Assembly (NCBI RefSeq): GCF_021245725.1
Contig: NZ_JAJGSX010000038.1
Coordinates: 1-64,000 of the forward strand
DNA: 64,000 nt
Reading direction: 5' to 3'
DNA from: Pseudonocardia sp. TRM90224
GTDB lineage: Bacteria; Actinomycetota; Actinomycetes; Mycobacteriales; Pseudonocardiaceae
The translations under genes were made by a program, and so were the position numbers. Shown here one piece after another: positions 50,632-59,300 of this stretch; position 1 is the first letter of the stretch; each line of letters starts with the position of its first letter. The notes beneath the pieces were generated by a model. It ran no database searches. It saw only the letters and a list, made by a program, of their open reading frames with translations, and had not been told where the DNA came from.

Positions 50632-51656
50632 GGCCCGCCCTCGCGCACGACGTCCGCATCACCGACACGACGCTGCGCGACGGCAGCCACGCGATGTCCC
50701 ACCGGTTCACCGAGGCGCAGGTCCGCGACACCGTCCGGGCGCTCGACCGGGCGGGCGTCGAGGTGATCGAGGTGTCGCACGGCGACGGGCTGGGCGGCAG
50801 CTCGTTCAACTACGGCTTCTCCGGCACCGACGAGCTCACGCTCATCGCGGCCGCCGCGGACGAGGCCCGGCGAGCCACCGTCGCGGTCCTGCTGGTGCCG
50901 GGCATCGGCACTGTCGACGACCTGAAGAAGGCGCACGACGCCGGCGCCCGAATGGTGCGGGTGGCCACCCACTGCACGGAGGCCGACGTCTCGCCGCAGC
51001 ACTTCGCGGCGGCCCGGGAGCTGGGCATGGAGACCGTCGGGTTCCTGATGATGGCGCACCGGACGTCCCCGGAGGTGCTGGCGAAGCAGGCCCGGATCAT
51101 GGTCGACGCCGGCTGCCAGGTCCCGTACGTCACGGACTCGGCCGGTGCGCTGCTCATGCACGAGGCGACGCAGCGGTTCGAAGCGGTGGTCGCCGAGGTC
51201 GGGGACGAGGCCTGGGTCGGCTACCACGGCCACCAGAACCTCTCGCTCGGCGTCGCCAACTCCGTGCTCGCCCACGAGGCGGGCGTCCGGTACATCGACG
51301 GGTCGCTGTGCGCGCTCGGCGCCGGTGCGGGCAACTCGCCGACCGAGGTGCTCGTCGCCGTGTTCGACCGACTGGGCGTCGACACCGGGATCGACGTCGC
51401 CGGGGCGCTGGCCGCGGCGGAGGACGTCGTGCGGCCGTACCTGCACCGCTGGCCGAAGCTGGACCGCAACGCGATCGTGCAGGGCTGGGCGGGCGTCTAC
51501 TCGTCGTTCCTGCTGCACGCCGAGCGCGCGGCGGAGCGCTACGACGTGCCCACGCACGAGATCCTGCGCCGCTGCGGCGCGGAGGGCCTGGTGGGCGGCC
51601 AGGAAGACATGATCATCGACATCGCGCTGCAGATCGCGGCCGAGGAGGCGAAATGA
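50628..51656 (+). CDS. mhpE: 4-hydroxy-2-oxovalerate aldolase
   Basis: A 342-aa metal-dependent aldolase that splits 4-hydroxy-2-oxovalerate into pyruvate and acetaldehyde. DTTLRDG (13-19) and the metal-binding [10 protein letters not shown] are characteristic of DmpG/MhpE. It is paired with the acetaldehyde dehydrogenase (4-bp overlap) so that acetaldehyde is channelled. Confidence 0.95.
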   Translation: MRPALAHDVRITDTTLRDGSHAMSHRFTEAQVRDTVRALDRAGVEVIEVSHGDGLGGSSFNYGFSGTDELTLIAAAADEARRATVAVLLVPGIGTVDDLKKAHDAGARMVRVATHCTEADVSPQHFAAARELGMETVGFLMMAHRTSPEVLAKQARIMVDAGCQVPYVTDSAGALLMHEATQRFEAVVAEVGDEAWVGYHGHQNLSLGVANSVLAHEAGVRYIDGSLCALGAGAGNSPTEVLVAVFDRLGVDTGIDVAGALAAAEDVVRPYLHRWPKLDRNAIVQGWAGVYSSFLLHAERAAERYDVPTHEILRRCGAEGLVGGQEDMIIDIALQIAAEEAK

Positions 51657-53080
51657 CCGACTTCGGGCACGTCATCGATGGTGTGGAGCGGGATTCGCTC
51701 GACGGCGCCAGGTTCGACTCGGTCGACCCGTTCACGCGCGAGCCGTGGGCGACGGTCGCGTTGGGCGGCGCCGCGGAGGCCGAGCTCGCCGTCACGGCGG
51801 CGCGCACGGCGTTCGACGAGGGGCCGTGGCCGCGGATGGGTTTCGCCGAGCGCGGCGCGCTGCTGCACCGGCTGGCCGACCTCATCGGCGAGCACGCCGC
51901 CGAGCTGGCCATGGCCGACACCCGGGACATGGGAAAACCCGTCAGCGACGCGCTCGGCAAGGACGTGCCGCGGACTGCGCAGAACTTCCGGTTCTTCGCC
52001 GACCACGCCCGCCTCGCGACCGCGGAGGCGTTGCCGATGGACACCGGTCACCACGCCTACACGCGCTACGAGCCGGCCGGGGTCGTCGCCGCGATCGCAC
52101 CCTGGAACTTCCCGCTGATGCTGGAGTCGTGGAAGGTCGCGCCGGCGTTGGCGTGGGGCAACACGGTGGTGCTCAAACCGGCGGAGGACAGCCCGGCCTC
52201 CGCGACCGTGCTCGCGCGGCTCGCGCTGGAGGCCGGCATCCCGCCCGGGGTGTTCAACGTGCTGCACGGCTACGGCCCCGAGTCGGCGGGGGCAGCGCTC
52301 ACGGCCGACCCGCGGGTCGACCGGATCACCTTCACCGGCGAGTCCGGCACCGGGCGCGTGATCACCGGGGTGGCCGCGCGCAACCTCACACCGGTCAGCC
52401 TCGAGCTGGGCGGCAAGGGCGCCAACCTGGTGTTCGCCGACGCCGACCTGGACGTCGCGGTCGACTGGTCGATCAAGGCGATCTTCACCAACGCCGGGCA
52501 GGTCTGCCTCGCGGGCTCGCGGCTCTACGTCGAGCGCCCGGTGCTGGACGAGTTCCTCGCGCGGTTCGTCGCCGCGGCCGAGGCCCTGGTGATCGGCGAT
52601 CCGAAGGACCCGGGCACGCAGGTCGGGCCGCTCGCCTCGCGGACGCACTACGAGAAGGTCCGCGCGTACGTCGACAATGCCGCCGGGAAGCTGCTCACCG
52701 GCGGCCTCGGTGAGGGCTGGACGATCCGGCCGACGGTTGTCGTCGACGCGCCCGCCGACTCGCCGATCCAGTGCGAGGAGGTCTTCGGGCCCGTCGTGAC
52801 CGTCACGCCGTTCGACACCGAGGCGGAGGCCGTGCACGCCGCCAACAACACCCCGTACGGGCTCAACGCGATGCTGTTCACCGAGAACCTCTCGCGCGCA
52901 CACCGCGTCGCCGCGGCACTGCGCGCCGGGACGGTGTGGGCCAACTGCTTCTTCATCCGCGACCTGCGCGCGCCCTTCGGCGGGTTCGGCGACTCGGGCT
53001 GGGGCCGGGAGGGCGGCAACTTCAGCCGGGAGTTCTTCACCGAGCCCAAGGCCGTCGTGATGGCGATCGCGGCGGGCTGA
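51653..53080 (+). CDS. 2-hydroxymuconic semialdehyde dehydrogenase-like ALDH
   Basis: A 475-aa aldehyde dehydrogenase with catalytic Cys285 (NAGQVCLAGSR), Glu251 (ELGGKGAN), Asn152 (PWNFP) and NAD motif FTGESGTGR, which is the variant seen in DmpC/XylG-type enzymes. Oxidises the ring-cleavage semialdehyde to 2-hydroxymuconate. ATG 51653 overlaps the aldolase stop, making a three-gene coupled operon that ends exactly at palindrome B2. Confidence 0.9.
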   Translation: MTDFGHVIDGVERDSLDGARFDSVDPFTREPWATVALGGAAEAELAVTAARTAFDEGPWPRMGFAERGALLHRLADLIGEHAAELAMADTRDMGKPVSDALGKDVPRTAQNFRFFADHARLATAEALPMDTGHHAYTRYEPAGVVAAIAPWNFPLMLESWKVAPALAWGNTVVLKPAEDSPASATVLARLALEAGIPPGVFNVLHGYGPESAGAALTADPRVDRITFTGESGTGRVITGVAARNLTPVSLELGGKGANLVFADADLDVAVDWSIKAIFTNAGQVCLAGSRLYVERPVLDEFLARFVAAAEALVIGDPKDPGTQVGPLASRTHYEKVRAYVDNAAGKLLTGGLGEGWTIRPTVVVDAPADSPIQCEEVFGPVVTVTPFDTEAEAVHAANNTPYGLNAMLFTENLSRAHRVAAALRAGTVWANCFFIRDLRAPFGGFGDSGWGREGGNFSREFFTEPKAVVMAIAAG

Positions 53081-53150
53081 AACTTCCCCACCGTTTTGCC
53101 AACCTGCACGCCCTTTTGGGTGTGTAGGTTGGCAAAACGGTGGGGAAGTT
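53081..53150. repeat. Palindromic repeat family B, copy B2
   Basis: 25-bp perfect arms (53081-53105 and 53126-53150), the left one starting AACTTCCCCACCGTTTTGCC. It begins at the base after the ALDH stop and lies between convergent ALDH and tautomerase genes. Same length and setting as B1 at 13791, 39 kb away. Confidence 0.92.
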
Positions 53151-53155
53151 GGGGG

Positions 53156-53347
53156 TCAGGCGCGCTTCGACGCGAGGGTCTCGCCGCCGACGAACCAGTG
53201 CGCCGGCTCCACCTCCTGCAGCAGCACCCGCACCGACGCAGCCGGTGCGCCGAGGGAGGCGGCGACCGCCTCGGTGACGGCCTCCCCCAGCGCCTGCAGC
53301 TGCTCGGGCGTGCGCCCGCGCGTCAGCGAGATCTGGACCAGCGGCAT
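53156..53347 (-). CDS. 4-oxalocrotonate tautomerase
   Basis: A 63-aa subunit with Pro as residue 2 (PLVQISLTRGRTPEQL), the catalytic proline after Met removal, and Arg11/Arg40-type residues (LTRGR, ASVRVLLQEVE). Converts 2-hydroxymuconate to 4-oxalocrotonate. Length and sequence are those of canonical 4-OT. It follows the decarboxylase gene by 11 bp. Confidence 0.9.
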   Translation of the reverse strand: MPLVQISLTRGRTPEQLQALGEAVTEAVAASLGAPAASVRVLLQEVEPAHWFVGGETLASKRA

Positions 53348-53358
53348 ATCCGTCTCCT

Positions 53359-54135
53359 TTACTTGCAGCCCAGTTCGAGGGTCCCGAGCCGGTCGATCGA
53401 CGCCACCACCACGTCCCCCGGCCCGACGGGGACCGCGGCGGTCAGCCCGCCGGAGAGCACGACGTCGCCGGCGCGCAGGCCGTCGCCGTCGGCGGCCATC
53501 GTGCGCACCATCCACGCGACGGCGGATGCGGGGTGCCCCAGCGACGCCGCACCGGATGCGGTCGCGACGACCTCGCCGTTCTTCTCGAACACCACCCCGA
53601 CCAGCCGCAGGTCGATACCCGTCGGCGACACCGGCGTGCCGACGACGAACCGTCCGGCGGAGGTGTTGTCGGCGACCACGTCGGCCATCGTGAAGCGGTA
53701 GTCGCGGTAGCGGGAGTCGAGCACCTCGATGCCGACGGCCACTCCGGCCGACGCCGCGAGCACGTCGGTCGCGGTGACGTGCGGGCCGGCCAGGTCGCGG
53801 CCCATCACGAAGACGATCTCGGGCTCGCACCGCGGCTGGATCAGCGCGGACGTGTCGAGCGGCGCGCCGACGTCCAGCACGGCCGTCCCGGGCAGGAAGC
53901 CGTAGATCGGACTGGTGACGCCGACCTGCGCCTGCTTGGCGCGACTGGTCACGCCGAGCTTCCACCCGACCAGCGGCCCCGCGCCTTCACGCAGCACCCG
54001 CTGCACCGCGTACCCGGCGGCCAGGTCCAGACCGGGGAACTCGTCGGACAGCTGCTCGATCGCGGTCCGGTCGGCCACCGACTTGCCCAGGCGGGCGGCC
54101 AGCTCTGCTGCGTCGATGTTGATGTCGATGCTCAT
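53359..54135 (-). CDS. 4-oxalocrotonate decarboxylase / 2-keto-4-pentenoate hydratase family
   Basis: A 258-aa protein of the fumarylacetoacetase-like hydratase/decarboxylase family: GPLVGWKLGVTSRAKQAQVGVTSPIYGFL and CEPEIVFVMGRDL. Two members stand side by side here; this first one, next to 4-OT, is the likelier 2-oxo-3-hexenedioate decarboxylase (DmpH type) that yields 2-hydroxypentadienoate. It abuts the hydratase (stop and start adjacent). Confidence 0.85.
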   Translation of the reverse strand: MSIDINIDAAELAARLGKSVADRTAIEQLSDEFPGLDLAAGYAVQRVLREGAGPLVGWKLGVTSRAKQAQVGVTSPIYGFLPGTAVLDVGAPLDTSALIQPRCEPEIVFVMGRDLAGPHVTATDVLAASAGVAVGIEVLDSRYRDYRFTMADVVADNTSAGRFVVGTPVSPTGIDLRLVGVVFEKNGEVVATASGAASLGHPASAVAWMVRTMAADGDGLRAGDVVLSGGLTAAVPVGPGDVVVASIDRLGTLELGCK

Positions 54136-54918
54136 CTACCCCACCCGCACGGTGATCGGGCCGAGCCGGTCGAACTCGGCGCGGAAGACGTCGCCCGCGG
54201 TCATCGGCACCGCGGCGTGCAGCGCGCCGGTCATGATCAGGTGGCCCGGTTCGAGCGCGACCCCGCTCTCGCCGAGCACGTTCGCGATCCACGCGACGAC
54301 GGCGACCGGGTCACCCAGCGCGGCCGCCCCGGCAGCGGTGTCGACGAGCTCGCCGTTGCGCGTGATCGTCATCCCGATCAGGCGGGTGTCGACGCCGTCG
54401 ATCGGGACGACCCGGCTCGACGTCGCCATCGCACCGTTCGACGCGAGATCGGCGACGGTGTCGGCCAGCTTGATCCGCCAGTCGGCGATCCGCGAGTCGA
54501 CGATCTCCATCCCGGCGACGGCCCCGGCGATCGCGGACCGCGCCCGCGTGACCGTCACCCCCGGTCCTTCCAGCCGCTCACCGAGCACCATCACGATCTC
54601 GGCCTCGATCTTGGGCGCGATGAACCTGTCGAGCGGGACGACATCGCCGTCGCGGTAGACGGTGGAGGCCAGCACGGGCCCGAAGTCGGGCGAGTCGACG
54701 CCGACCATCCGCTGCATCGCCGCGGACGTGAGCCCGACCTTGTGCCCGACCACCCGGTCGCCGTCGGCCAGCAGCAACGCGACCAGCTCCTGCTGCACGG
54801 CGTAGCCGTCGGCGAGCCCGAGCGTGGGATCGGCATCGGTGAGCGGCGGGATCGGCACCCGCGTGCGGCGGGCCTCGTAGAGCGCTCGCGCCAGCGCAGG
54901 CGCGTCCGTCACAGTCAT
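54136..54918 (-). CDS. mhpD: 2-keto-4-pentenoate hydratase
   Basis: A 260-aa paralogue of the adjacent gene: VVGHKVGLTSAAMQRMVGVDSPDFGPVL, IEAEIVMVLGERLEG and GMEIVDSRIADWRIKL. Probably hydrates 2-hydroxypenta-2,4-dienoate to 4-hydroxy-2-oxovalerate, feeding the aldolase. Which of the two paralogues is the decarboxylase and which the hydratase is inferred from order only. ATG 54918. Confidence 0.85.
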   Translation of the reverse strand: MTVTDAPALARALYEARRTRVPIPPLTDADPTLGLADGYAVQQELVALLLADGDRVVGHKVGLTSAAMQRMVGVDSPDFGPVLASTVYRDGDVVPLDRFIAPKIEAEIVMVLGERLEGPGVTVTRARSAIAGAVAGMEIVDSRIADWRIKLADTVADLASNGAMATSSRVVPIDGVDTRLIGMTITRNGELVDTAAGAAALGDPVAVVAWIANVLGESGVALEPGHLIMTGALHAAVPMTAGDVFRAEFDRLGPITVRVG

Positions 54919-54959
54919 CACCCGATCCTCGTAGGTGGGGCCGGCCGGGCGGTACGTCG

Positions 54960-54980
54960 ACGTTCCGACCACCGGAACGT
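54960..54980. promoter_or_regulatory. IclR-type operator candidate
   Basis: ACGTTCC-GACCACC-GGAACGT, a perfect 7-bp dyad 41 bp upstream of the hydratase ATG. The nearby PadR/aldolase promoter contains a related CGGAA-AGCG-TTCCG at 56432. An IclR-type or PadR-type regulator encoded next door is the natural binder. Confidence 0.5.
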
Positions 54981-54998
54981 GGCGGCCGGCCGGGATAT

Positions 54999-55071
54999 GT
55001 GCGTTCCGCACGCGAGGGCAGGAAAGCCACTTTCCGGCCCTCACAGGGCAGGAAAGTGGCTTTCCTGCCCT
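54999..55071. repeat. Composite repeat family C, copy C3
   Basis: GTGCGTTCCGCAC (54999-55011), then imperfect hairpin with GCAGGAAAGCCACTTTCC (about 55018-55036) and perfect hairpin AGGGCAGGAAAGTGGC.. (55045-55071). Order as in C1. It lies between the hydratase start and the IclR stop on the same strand. Confidence 0.88.
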
Positions 55072-55091
55072 CCCCAACCCGGCCCCGCGCG

Positions 55092-55823
55092 CTACTGCAG
55101 CGCGCCGGTGAGCGTGCGCGCCGCGGCGTGCACCTGCGGCGCCACGCGGTTGAACGCCAGCCGCCCGCTCCGCCCCGAGACCGAGATCGCGGCGATCACC
55201 GCGCCGTCCCGGTCGTGCACGGGGCTCGCCGCGCACACCAGCCCCACCGCGCTCTCCTCCCCGTCGAACGCGACCCCGCGGGCGGCCACCCTGGCCAGCT
55301 CGGCGTGCAGCAGGCCGGGCGCGGCGATGGTGCGCGGGGTGAGCCGCTTCAGGCCGCCGGCCACCACCGTCTCGACGGCCGACCGCTTCGTGTGGGCGAG
55401 CAACGCCTTCCCGACGCCCGTCGCGTGCGCCGGCATCCGCCCGCCCATCCGCGACGGCAGCGGCGGGCCGGAACGGCTGGGCAGCACGTCGAGGTAGAGC
55501 ACGTCGGTGCCGTCGAGCACGGCGAGGTGGACGGTCTGGCCCGACCTCTCCCGCAGCTCGCCTAGCACCGGCGCCGCCCGCTCGCGCAGGGTGCGCTGCC
55601 CCGGGACGAGGTGCCCGAGCTCGAACAGCCGCATCCCCAGCCGGAACCCGCCCTCGACCGGTTCGAGCAGCCCTTCCTGCACGAGCTCGCCCGCGAGCCG
55701 GTGCACGGTCGACTTGGCCAGCCCGGTGCGCCTGGCCAGCTCGGAGACGCCGAGGGTCGCCCGTCCGGGCGTGAAGGCGGCGAGGATCGAGACCGCCCGC
55801 CCGAGCATCGACGGCGCGCTCAT
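55092..55823 (-). CDS. IclR-family regulator
   Basis: A 243-aa regulator: LGRAVSILAAFTPGRATLGVSELARRTGLAKSTVHRLAGELVQEGLL is the IclR HTH, and ATGVGKALLAH with VGLVCAASPVHDRDGAVIAAISVSG the ligand domain. Members activate or repress aromatic catabolism (PcaR, PobR). ATG 55823 overlaps the PadR stop. The likely target is the meta-cleavage genes on either side. Confidence 0.92.
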   Translation of the reverse strand: MSAPSMLGRAVSILAAFTPGRATLGVSELARRTGLAKSTVHRLAGELVQEGLLEPVEGGFRLGMRLFELGHLVPGQRTLRERAAPVLGELRERSGQTVHLAVLDGTDVLYLDVLPSRSGPPLPSRMGGRMPAHATGVGKALLAHTKRSAVETVVAGGLKRLTPRTIAAPGLLHAELARVAARGVAFDGEESAVGLVCAASPVHDRDGAVIAAISVSGRSGRLAFNRVAPQVHAAARTLTGALQ

Positions 55824-56413
55824 CGCTCCTCCCCCGCTGCCGGCCCTGCTGCGAGCACGATCGCCTCGCGTGCCCACGCCGCCTGCTGGCGCGCGACTGC
55901 CGCCCGCCCGGCGAACACGTGCGCCTTCATCCGCCCGATGCGCTCGTGCTCCGCCTCCGGACGGGCCCGCAACCGCTCGCGCAGCAGCGGGGTGTCGAGC
56001 GCGCGCAGCCGTGCGGCGTGCGCCTCGTACTGCTCGGCCACCCGGTCCTGCTCGACGACGAAGGCCTTGAGCACGTTGATCGCCTCCTCCGGCATGACCA
56101 TGTCGAAGAGCAGCGCCTGCAATGCGAACGGGTCGCGGGGTGCTGGCGGCTCGTGGTACTCCCCGATCCAGGCCAGCAACGCGGCCCGTCCTGCGTCGGT
56201 CAGCGAGTAGACCCTGCGTTCGAGCTTGCTACCGCGCACCGTCCGCTCCGCGACGACGAGGCCGTCGGCCTCCATCCGCCGCAGGTGCGGGTAGATCTGG
56301 CTCTGCGGGGCCGACCACACCCATCCCGAGCCGGAGTCGAAGAACTGCGCCAGCTCGTAGCCGCTCATCGGGCGGGCGTCGAGCACTCCGAGCAGGGCGT
56401 TCTGCAGCGACAT
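55820..56413 (-). CDS. PadR-family regulator
   Basis: A 197-aa winged-helix protein with N-terminus MSLQNALLGVLDARPMSGYELAQFF and wing VVAERTVRGSKLERRVYSLTDAG. PadR proteins repress phenolic-acid stress genes and other aromatic pathways. It shares 4 bp with IclR (ATGA) so both are made together. It is divergent from the dioxygenase operon; dyads at 56432-56488 are likely its sites. Confidence 0.88.
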   Translation of the reverse strand: MSLQNALLGVLDARPMSGYELAQFFDSGSGWVWSAPQSQIYPHLRRMEADGLVVAERTVRGSKLERRVYSLTDAGRAALLAWIGEYHEPPAPRDPFALQALLFDMVMPEEAINVLKAFVVEQDRVAEQYEAHAARLRALDTPLLRERLRARPEAEHERIGRMKAHVFAGRAAVARQQAAWAREAIVLAAGPAAGEER

Positions 56414-56431
56414 GGGAGGACGGTAGCCGCG

Positions 56432-56488
56432 CGGAAAGCGTTCCGTCTAGCGATACATGTTGGTAGATACCGGTATGCCCATAGGCAT
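56432..56488. promoter_or_regulatory. Clustered dyads between PadR and the dioxygenase operon
   Basis: CGGAA-AGCG-TTCCG (56432-56445), ATACCGGTAT (56467-56476) and ATGCC-CATA-GGCAT (56475-56488) occur in the 87-bp divergent promoter. The region is AT-richer than surrounding DNA and precedes GTG 56501. Binding by PadR, IclR or both is inferred from position. Confidence 0.55.
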
Positions 56489-56500
56489 ATCGTCCCGGAC

Positions 56501-57181
56501 GTGACCCCGACCACAGCGCATTCGACTCCTGGGCACCACGCCCTGGCGCATGCCGGCGCCGTGCTCGCGCGCGCCGATCTCGTCACCGCCTTCGGCCACG
56601 TCTCCACCCTGCTCGACGGCGGCCGGATGCTCATCACCCCGCCCGTCCCGCTCGGCAGGGTCGACGCCGCCCGGTGCATCGAGGTCCCCCTGGACGTCGA
56701 CGCGCTCCCGGCCGGGGTGCCCCTGGAAGCCTGGCTGCACCTGGCCGTCTACCGCGCCCGCCCCGACGTCGGCGCGGTCTGCCGCGCGCAACCGGAACGG
56801 CTTACGGCGCTCGCCGCGGCCGGCGTCTGCGTCCCGCCGCTGACCGGCCACGCCGTCGTCGCGGGCGCTCCGGTGCCGATCTCGCGCGACGCCGTGCTCG
56901 CCCGCGATCCCGCGACCGCCATCCGAGCCGTCGCGTCGCTCGGCGACGGGCATGCGCTGGTGCTGCGCGGCAACGGTGCGCTCACCGTCGGACGTGACGT
57001 CGGCGCCGCGGTCGCGCGGATGTGGCTGCTGGAGCGCGCCGCGCGGTCCACCGTGATCGCCGCGTCGGTCGGCGAGCCCACCGCGCTTCCCGCCGATGCC
57101 GTCGCGAGCTGGCGGCAAGCGGCCGACGAGCTGCTCGCCCGGATCTGGACCCACCTCGACGAAGCGGAGGCCATCTCATGA
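56501..57181 (+). CDS. Class II aldolase-fold protein without zinc ligands, probable decarboxylase
   Basis: A 226-aa class II aldolase relative. The usual zinc site HTH in VVHTHP reads VCRAQP (Arg95 and Gln97), and the third His (RGHG/RNHG) is Asn158 in VLRGNGALTVG. Only the Glu-side region (PLEAWLHLAVYRARPDVGAV) is kept. Ligand-less or altered members are known as decarboxylases of ring-cleavage acids (CmtD-type HCOMODA decarboxylase) and dihydroxyphthalate decarboxylase (PhtC). It overlaps the extradiol dioxygenase, so decarboxylation of the cleavage product is the most economical role. GTG 56501. Confidence 0.8.
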   Translation: MTPTTAHSTPGHHALAHAGAVLARADLVTAFGHVSTLLDGGRMLITPPVPLGRVDAARCIEVPLDVDALPAGVPLEAWLHLAVYRARPDVGAVCRAQPERLTALAAAGVCVPPLTGHAVVAGAPVPISRDAVLARDPATAIRAVASLGDGHALVLRGNGALTVGRDVGAAVARMWLLERAARSTVIAASVGEPTALPADAVASWRQAADELLARIWTHLDEAEAIS

Positions 57182-58074
57182 TCATGATCGACGACATCGC
57201 GTACGTCCGGTCCGGAACCGCCGATCTGGAGACGGCCGTGCGTTTCGCGGTCGACGTCGTCGGTCTCGAAGAGATCGCCCGCGAGGGCGGCACCGCCTAC
57301 CTGCGCGCCGACCACCGGCACCACTGCCTGGCGTTCGTGGAGGGGGCGGCGGGTGTGCTCGCGTCCGGGTTCGTCGTGCGCGACGAGGCCGTGCTCGCCG
57401 CCGCCGAGATCGAGCTGGAGCACGCGGGCTGCCGGGTCGAGCGCGGCGACGCCGACGGCGCTCGGCACCGGCGGGTCAGCGACTACCTCGCCTTCGACGA
57501 TCCCTGGGGCAACCGGATCGAGCTGGTCTGCGGGCAGACGCAGGTGCACCGGCCGCTGCGGTTCGGCCGGGCCGCCGGCATCGTCGAGTTCGGCCATCTC
57601 TGCGTCGACGCCCCCGACGTCCGGGAGGCCTACGCGTTCTGGTCGGCCCACTTCAACATCACGATCTCCGACTGGATCGGCGACGCGGCCGCGCTGATGC
57701 GGTTCGACCCGGTGCACCACAAGCTGGCCGTGTTCAAGGGCGTCCGGCCGGGCCTGTGCCACATGAACTTCCAGGTCGAGTCGATCGACGACGTCATGCG
57801 CAGCTGGCACGTGCTCGAACGGATGGGCGTCGAGATCGAGATGGGCCCGGGCCGCCACCCGCAGTCGACGGCGGTGTTCCTGTACTTCAAGGGCCCGGAG
57901 GGCCTGACGTACGAGTACTCGTGGGGCGTACGGCGCATCGAGCCGGACGAGGACTGGCGCCCGCGCACGTTCGACCCGGCCGAGCCCGACGCGATCGACC
58001 TGTGGGCCGGCCCGACGCAGAAGCCGTCGACCCAGTTCCAGGTCGCCGCGACGCAAGCGCGGACCGCGCGATGA
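57178..58074 (+). CDS. Type I extradiol ring-cleavage dioxygenase
   Basis: A 298-aa two-domain VOC enzyme. The iron triad is complete: His140 (VEFGHLCVDA), His195 (GLCHMNFQVE) and Glu246 (GLTYEYSWG), with accessory His227 and Tyr247. Length and motif order match 2,3-dihydroxybiphenyl/catechol 2,3-dioxygenase-type enzymes, and the neighbouring decarboxylase relative points to a carboxylated catechol such as 2,3-dihydroxybenzoate, cleaved at the 3,4 bond. Coupled to both neighbours by 4-bp overlaps. Confidence 0.9.
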   Translation: MIMIDDIAYVRSGTADLETAVRFAVDVVGLEEIAREGGTAYLRADHRHHCLAFVEGAAGVLASGFVVRDEAVLAAAEIELEHAGCRVERGDADGARHRRVSDYLAFDDPWGNRIELVCGQTQVHRPLRFGRAAGIVEFGHLCVDAPDVREAYAFWSAHFNITISDWIGDAAALMRFDPVHHKLAVFKGVRPGLCHMNFQVESIDDVMRSWHVLERMGVEIEMGPGRHPQSTAVFLYFKGPEGLTYEYSWGVRRIEPDEDWRPRTFDPAEPDAIDLWAGPTQKPSTQFQVAATQARTAR

Positions 58075-59300
58075 CCTGCCCCGTCGCGCACGACCTCGAC
58101 CCGCTGGCCATGGGCTTCCTCGACGACCCCTTCCCCGTCCTGGCGCGCTGGCGGGAGGAGGCGCCGGTCGTCTACGTGCCGGCGATCGACCGGTGGATGG
58201 TCACCCGCTACGCCGACGTCGAGCGGATCCTGACCGACCCTGCGACGTTCTCCGCGACCGAGACCCAGCAGCCGGTGCACCCGATGTGCCCGGAGGCCGC
58301 CGCGATCCTGGCCACCGCCCCGCTCGTCCCGACGATGTCGAACTGCGACCCGCCCGAGCACCAGCGCTTCCGCTCGGTGATGAGCCGCGCGATGTCGCCC
58401 CGCCGGATGGCGGCGCTGCGTCCGGCGATCCACGCCCGCGCGAACGAGCTGGTCGACCGGTTCGCCGGCACCGGGCGCGTCGACATCGTCCGCGCGCTGT
58501 TCTACCCGCTGCCGGCGCTGACGATCTTCGACCTGATCGGCTTCCCGGCCGCCGACAGCGACCGGATCAAGACGTGGTGCGCCGGCAAGCTCGAGGTCAA
58601 CTGGGGCCACCCGGAGCCGGCGCGGCAGGTCGAGTTGGCCCGCAAGATGGTCGAGTTCGTGGACTACTGCGCGGGGTTCGTCGCCGATCGCCGCCGTGCA
58701 CCGGCCGACGACCTCACGAGCGCGCTCGTGACCGACGAGCGTGTGCTGAGCGACGCCGAGATCACCAGCCTGATCTTCGCGCTGAGCTTCGCCGGCCACG
58801 AGACGACCACGAACCTGCTCGGCAACATGCTGCGCCACCTGCTCGCTTCGGGTGCGTGGCAGGAGATCGGCGACGACCGTGCGCTGATCCCCGGCGCCGT
58901 CGAGGAGACCCTGCGCTTCGACAGCTCCGTCCCGATGTGGCGGCGGGTCACCACCCGCGCCGTCGAGATCGGCGGGGTCGCGCTGCCCGCGGGCAGCCGG
59001 CTGGTGCTCGCCTTTGCGGCTGCCGACCGCGAGCCGACGATGTTCCCCGAACCCGACCGGTTCGACATCCGCCGGCCCAACGCACGCCGCCAGCTCTCCT
59101 TCGGCCGGGGCATCCATCTCTGCCTCGGCGCGGGGCTGGCGCGGATGGAATGCGAGATCGTCACCGACCTTCTCGCCGACCGGCTGCCCGGCCTGCGCCT
59201 CGCAGCGGACACGCCGGTCGAGTTCTCCCCCAACCTCTCCTTCCGCGGCCCACTCGAACTGCTCGTCGAGTGGGACGCGCCGGCGCCGACGGAGGCGTAG
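58071..59300 (+). CDS. Cytochrome P450
   Basis: A 409-aa bacterial class I P450. I-helix FAGHETTTNL, K-helix EETLRF and heme loop FGRGIHLCLGAGLAR with axial Cys351 are intact. The NWGHPEP and FDSSVPMWRR segments are typical of the CYP group acting on small aromatics (such as O-demethylases), but substrate assignment is inference. No ferredoxin or reductase gene is next to it. ATG 58071 overlaps the dioxygenase stop, so it is co-translated with the ring-cleavage genes. Confidence 0.9.
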   Translation: MTCPVAHDLDPLAMGFLDDPFPVLARWREEAPVVYVPAIDRWMVTRYADVERILTDPATFSATETQQPVHPMCPEAAAILATAPLVPTMSNCDPPEHQRFRSVMSRAMSPRRMAALRPAIHARANELVDRFAGTGRVDIVRALFYPLPALTIFDLIGFPAADSDRIKTWCAGKLEVNWGHPEPARQVELARKMVEFVDYCAGFVADRRRAPADDLTSALVTDERVLSDAEITSLIFALSFAGHETTTNLLGNMLRHLLASGAWQEIGDDRALIPGAVEETLRFDSSVPMWRRVTTRAVEIGGVALPAGSRLVLAFAAADREPTMFPEPDRFDIRRPNARRQLSFGRGIHLCLGAGLARMECEIVTDLLADRLPGLRLAADTPVEFSPNLSFRGPLELLVEWDAPAPTEA

